Source: Brachyspira hampsonii 30446
GTDB lineage: Bacteria; Spirochaetota; Brachyspiria; Brachyspirales; Brachyspiraceae
Direction: 5' to 3'
Assembly: GCF_000316195.1 (NCBI RefSeq)
Contig: NZ_JH994111.1
Coordinates: 62,001 to 126,000 of the forward strand
DNA length: 64,000 bases
Made by a program: the position numbers and the translations under genes. This document shows positions 63,650-64,000 of this stretch, piece by piece. Numbering within the stretch: position 1 is the first letter of the stretch; the number at the start of each line of letters is the position of its first letter. Below the pieces are notes generated by a model, which had not been told where the DNA came from, ran no database searches, and saw nothing but the letters and a program-made list of their open reading frames with translations.

Positions 63650-63858
63650 TTATACGCACGCAGAGTAAAATAATAAATATTAATAAATTAACATTCATAT
63701 TTTTTTAATAAACAACAATAAATTAACCGTGCGTTAAATAAAATTCTAAACCTAATAAAAACTTGGGCGGGTGCTAAAAAATCTAATTTAAGCAGCAGAA
63801 TAAATAAAAACTAAAATATGAAAGTAAAATAACAAGGAATAAAGGGCGGTAAGTGAAA
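63650..63858. repeat. Family A palindromic repeat, right part (A11)
   Basis: ACGCACGCAGAG, AACCGTGCGTTAA, ACTTGGGCGGGTGC, AAAGGGCGGTAAGTG; left outer and middle boxes missing. Confidence 0.8.
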
Positions 63859-63881
63859 ATTAAATTTTTTGCTTTATTTTT

Positions 63882-64000
63882 GTTCCCACCCTCTAGGTTT
63901 TCTAAACTCACTGTCATTTTTTATATTGTTTTTCTTTTTAGTCCATCTGTTATTTTAACTGCCCACCCAAGATTTTTTTAAATTTAGTGCATATTCACCG
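63882..64000. repeat. Family A repeat, left part, cut by the window end (A12)
   Basis: TTCCCACCCTCTAGG, GCCCACCCAAGATTTTT, and the first bases of an inner CACCG box at the last position. Continues outside the window. Confidence 0.7.

Noticed and set aside
63584-63650. TPP riboswitch upstream of thiE
   Set aside because: The 65-base space is AT-rich with no THI-box core (no CUGAGA or equivalent) and is too short.

Overview
The window is a 64 kb piece of a very AT-rich spirochaete chromosome, most likely Brachyspira. The evidence is a FlaB-type periplasmic flagellin starting MIINNN, heavy AAA/ATA/GAT codon use, several exported or lipoprotein genes of spirochaete type, and no phage or plasmid backbone. 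No rRNA, tRNA or CRISPR array was seen.

Layout. 1-5.5 kb: end of jag/khpB, galE, a fruK-type sugar kinase, a small exported protein, ruvC and yebC. 5.6-10.6 kb: a type I restriction-modification operon (hsdM-hsdS-hsdR, minus strand) whose hsdM carries two single-base frameshifts. 10.7-13.7 kb: a three-gene acyltransferase / zinc-ribbon membrane protein / alpha-beta hydrolase operon. 13.8-18.4 kb: an exported protein, a 33-codon ORF, cysS, a YprB-like nuclease, and an iron-dehydrogenase homologue lacking its metal ligands. 18.9-29.4 kb: an RsiV-like lipoprotein, three OppA-type peptide-binding lipoproteins, a rhodanese, a GerMN-domain protein and a TPR protein. 29.6-45.3 kb: an accessory region with long intergenic spaces, full of repeats. 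It holds an LUD protein, a DUF285-DUF4132 fusion with two decayed relatives, flaB with a long structured leader, and a family of small membrane proteins. 45.4-52.7 kb: a large DUF2723-TPR membrane protein and the metY-metX operon. 53.1-57.4 kb: a pair of DUF262 (GmrSD-like) defence genes, one broken by a stop codon. 57.6-59.7 kb: an Rrf2 regulator with hcp. 60-63.6 kb: a GH32 fructosidase, an SNase-domain protein and thiE.

Two repeat families fill most gaps. Family A is a roughly 320-bp nested palindrome made of G/C-rich boxes (CCCACCC, CGCACG and their complements) in AT-rich DNA, present in about a dozen whole or partial copies. Family B is a roughly 240-bp MITE-like element with inverted ends GACTTGTTTCAAAACT and TA flanks, in about seven copies.

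The most striking regulatory signal is the metY leader (52440-52674, minus strand). It has a consensus promoter, a 25-codon leader peptide with six Met and three Cys codons, an 8-bp antiterminator pairing and a strong intrinsic terminator. Together these are the parts of a ribosome-mediated attenuator sensing methionine and/or cysteine. Other regulatory signals include a sigma-28-like promoter with a CsrA-site-like hairpin before flaB and an inverted repeat over the hcp-operon promoter. All functions are inferred from reading the sequence; no database search was possible.
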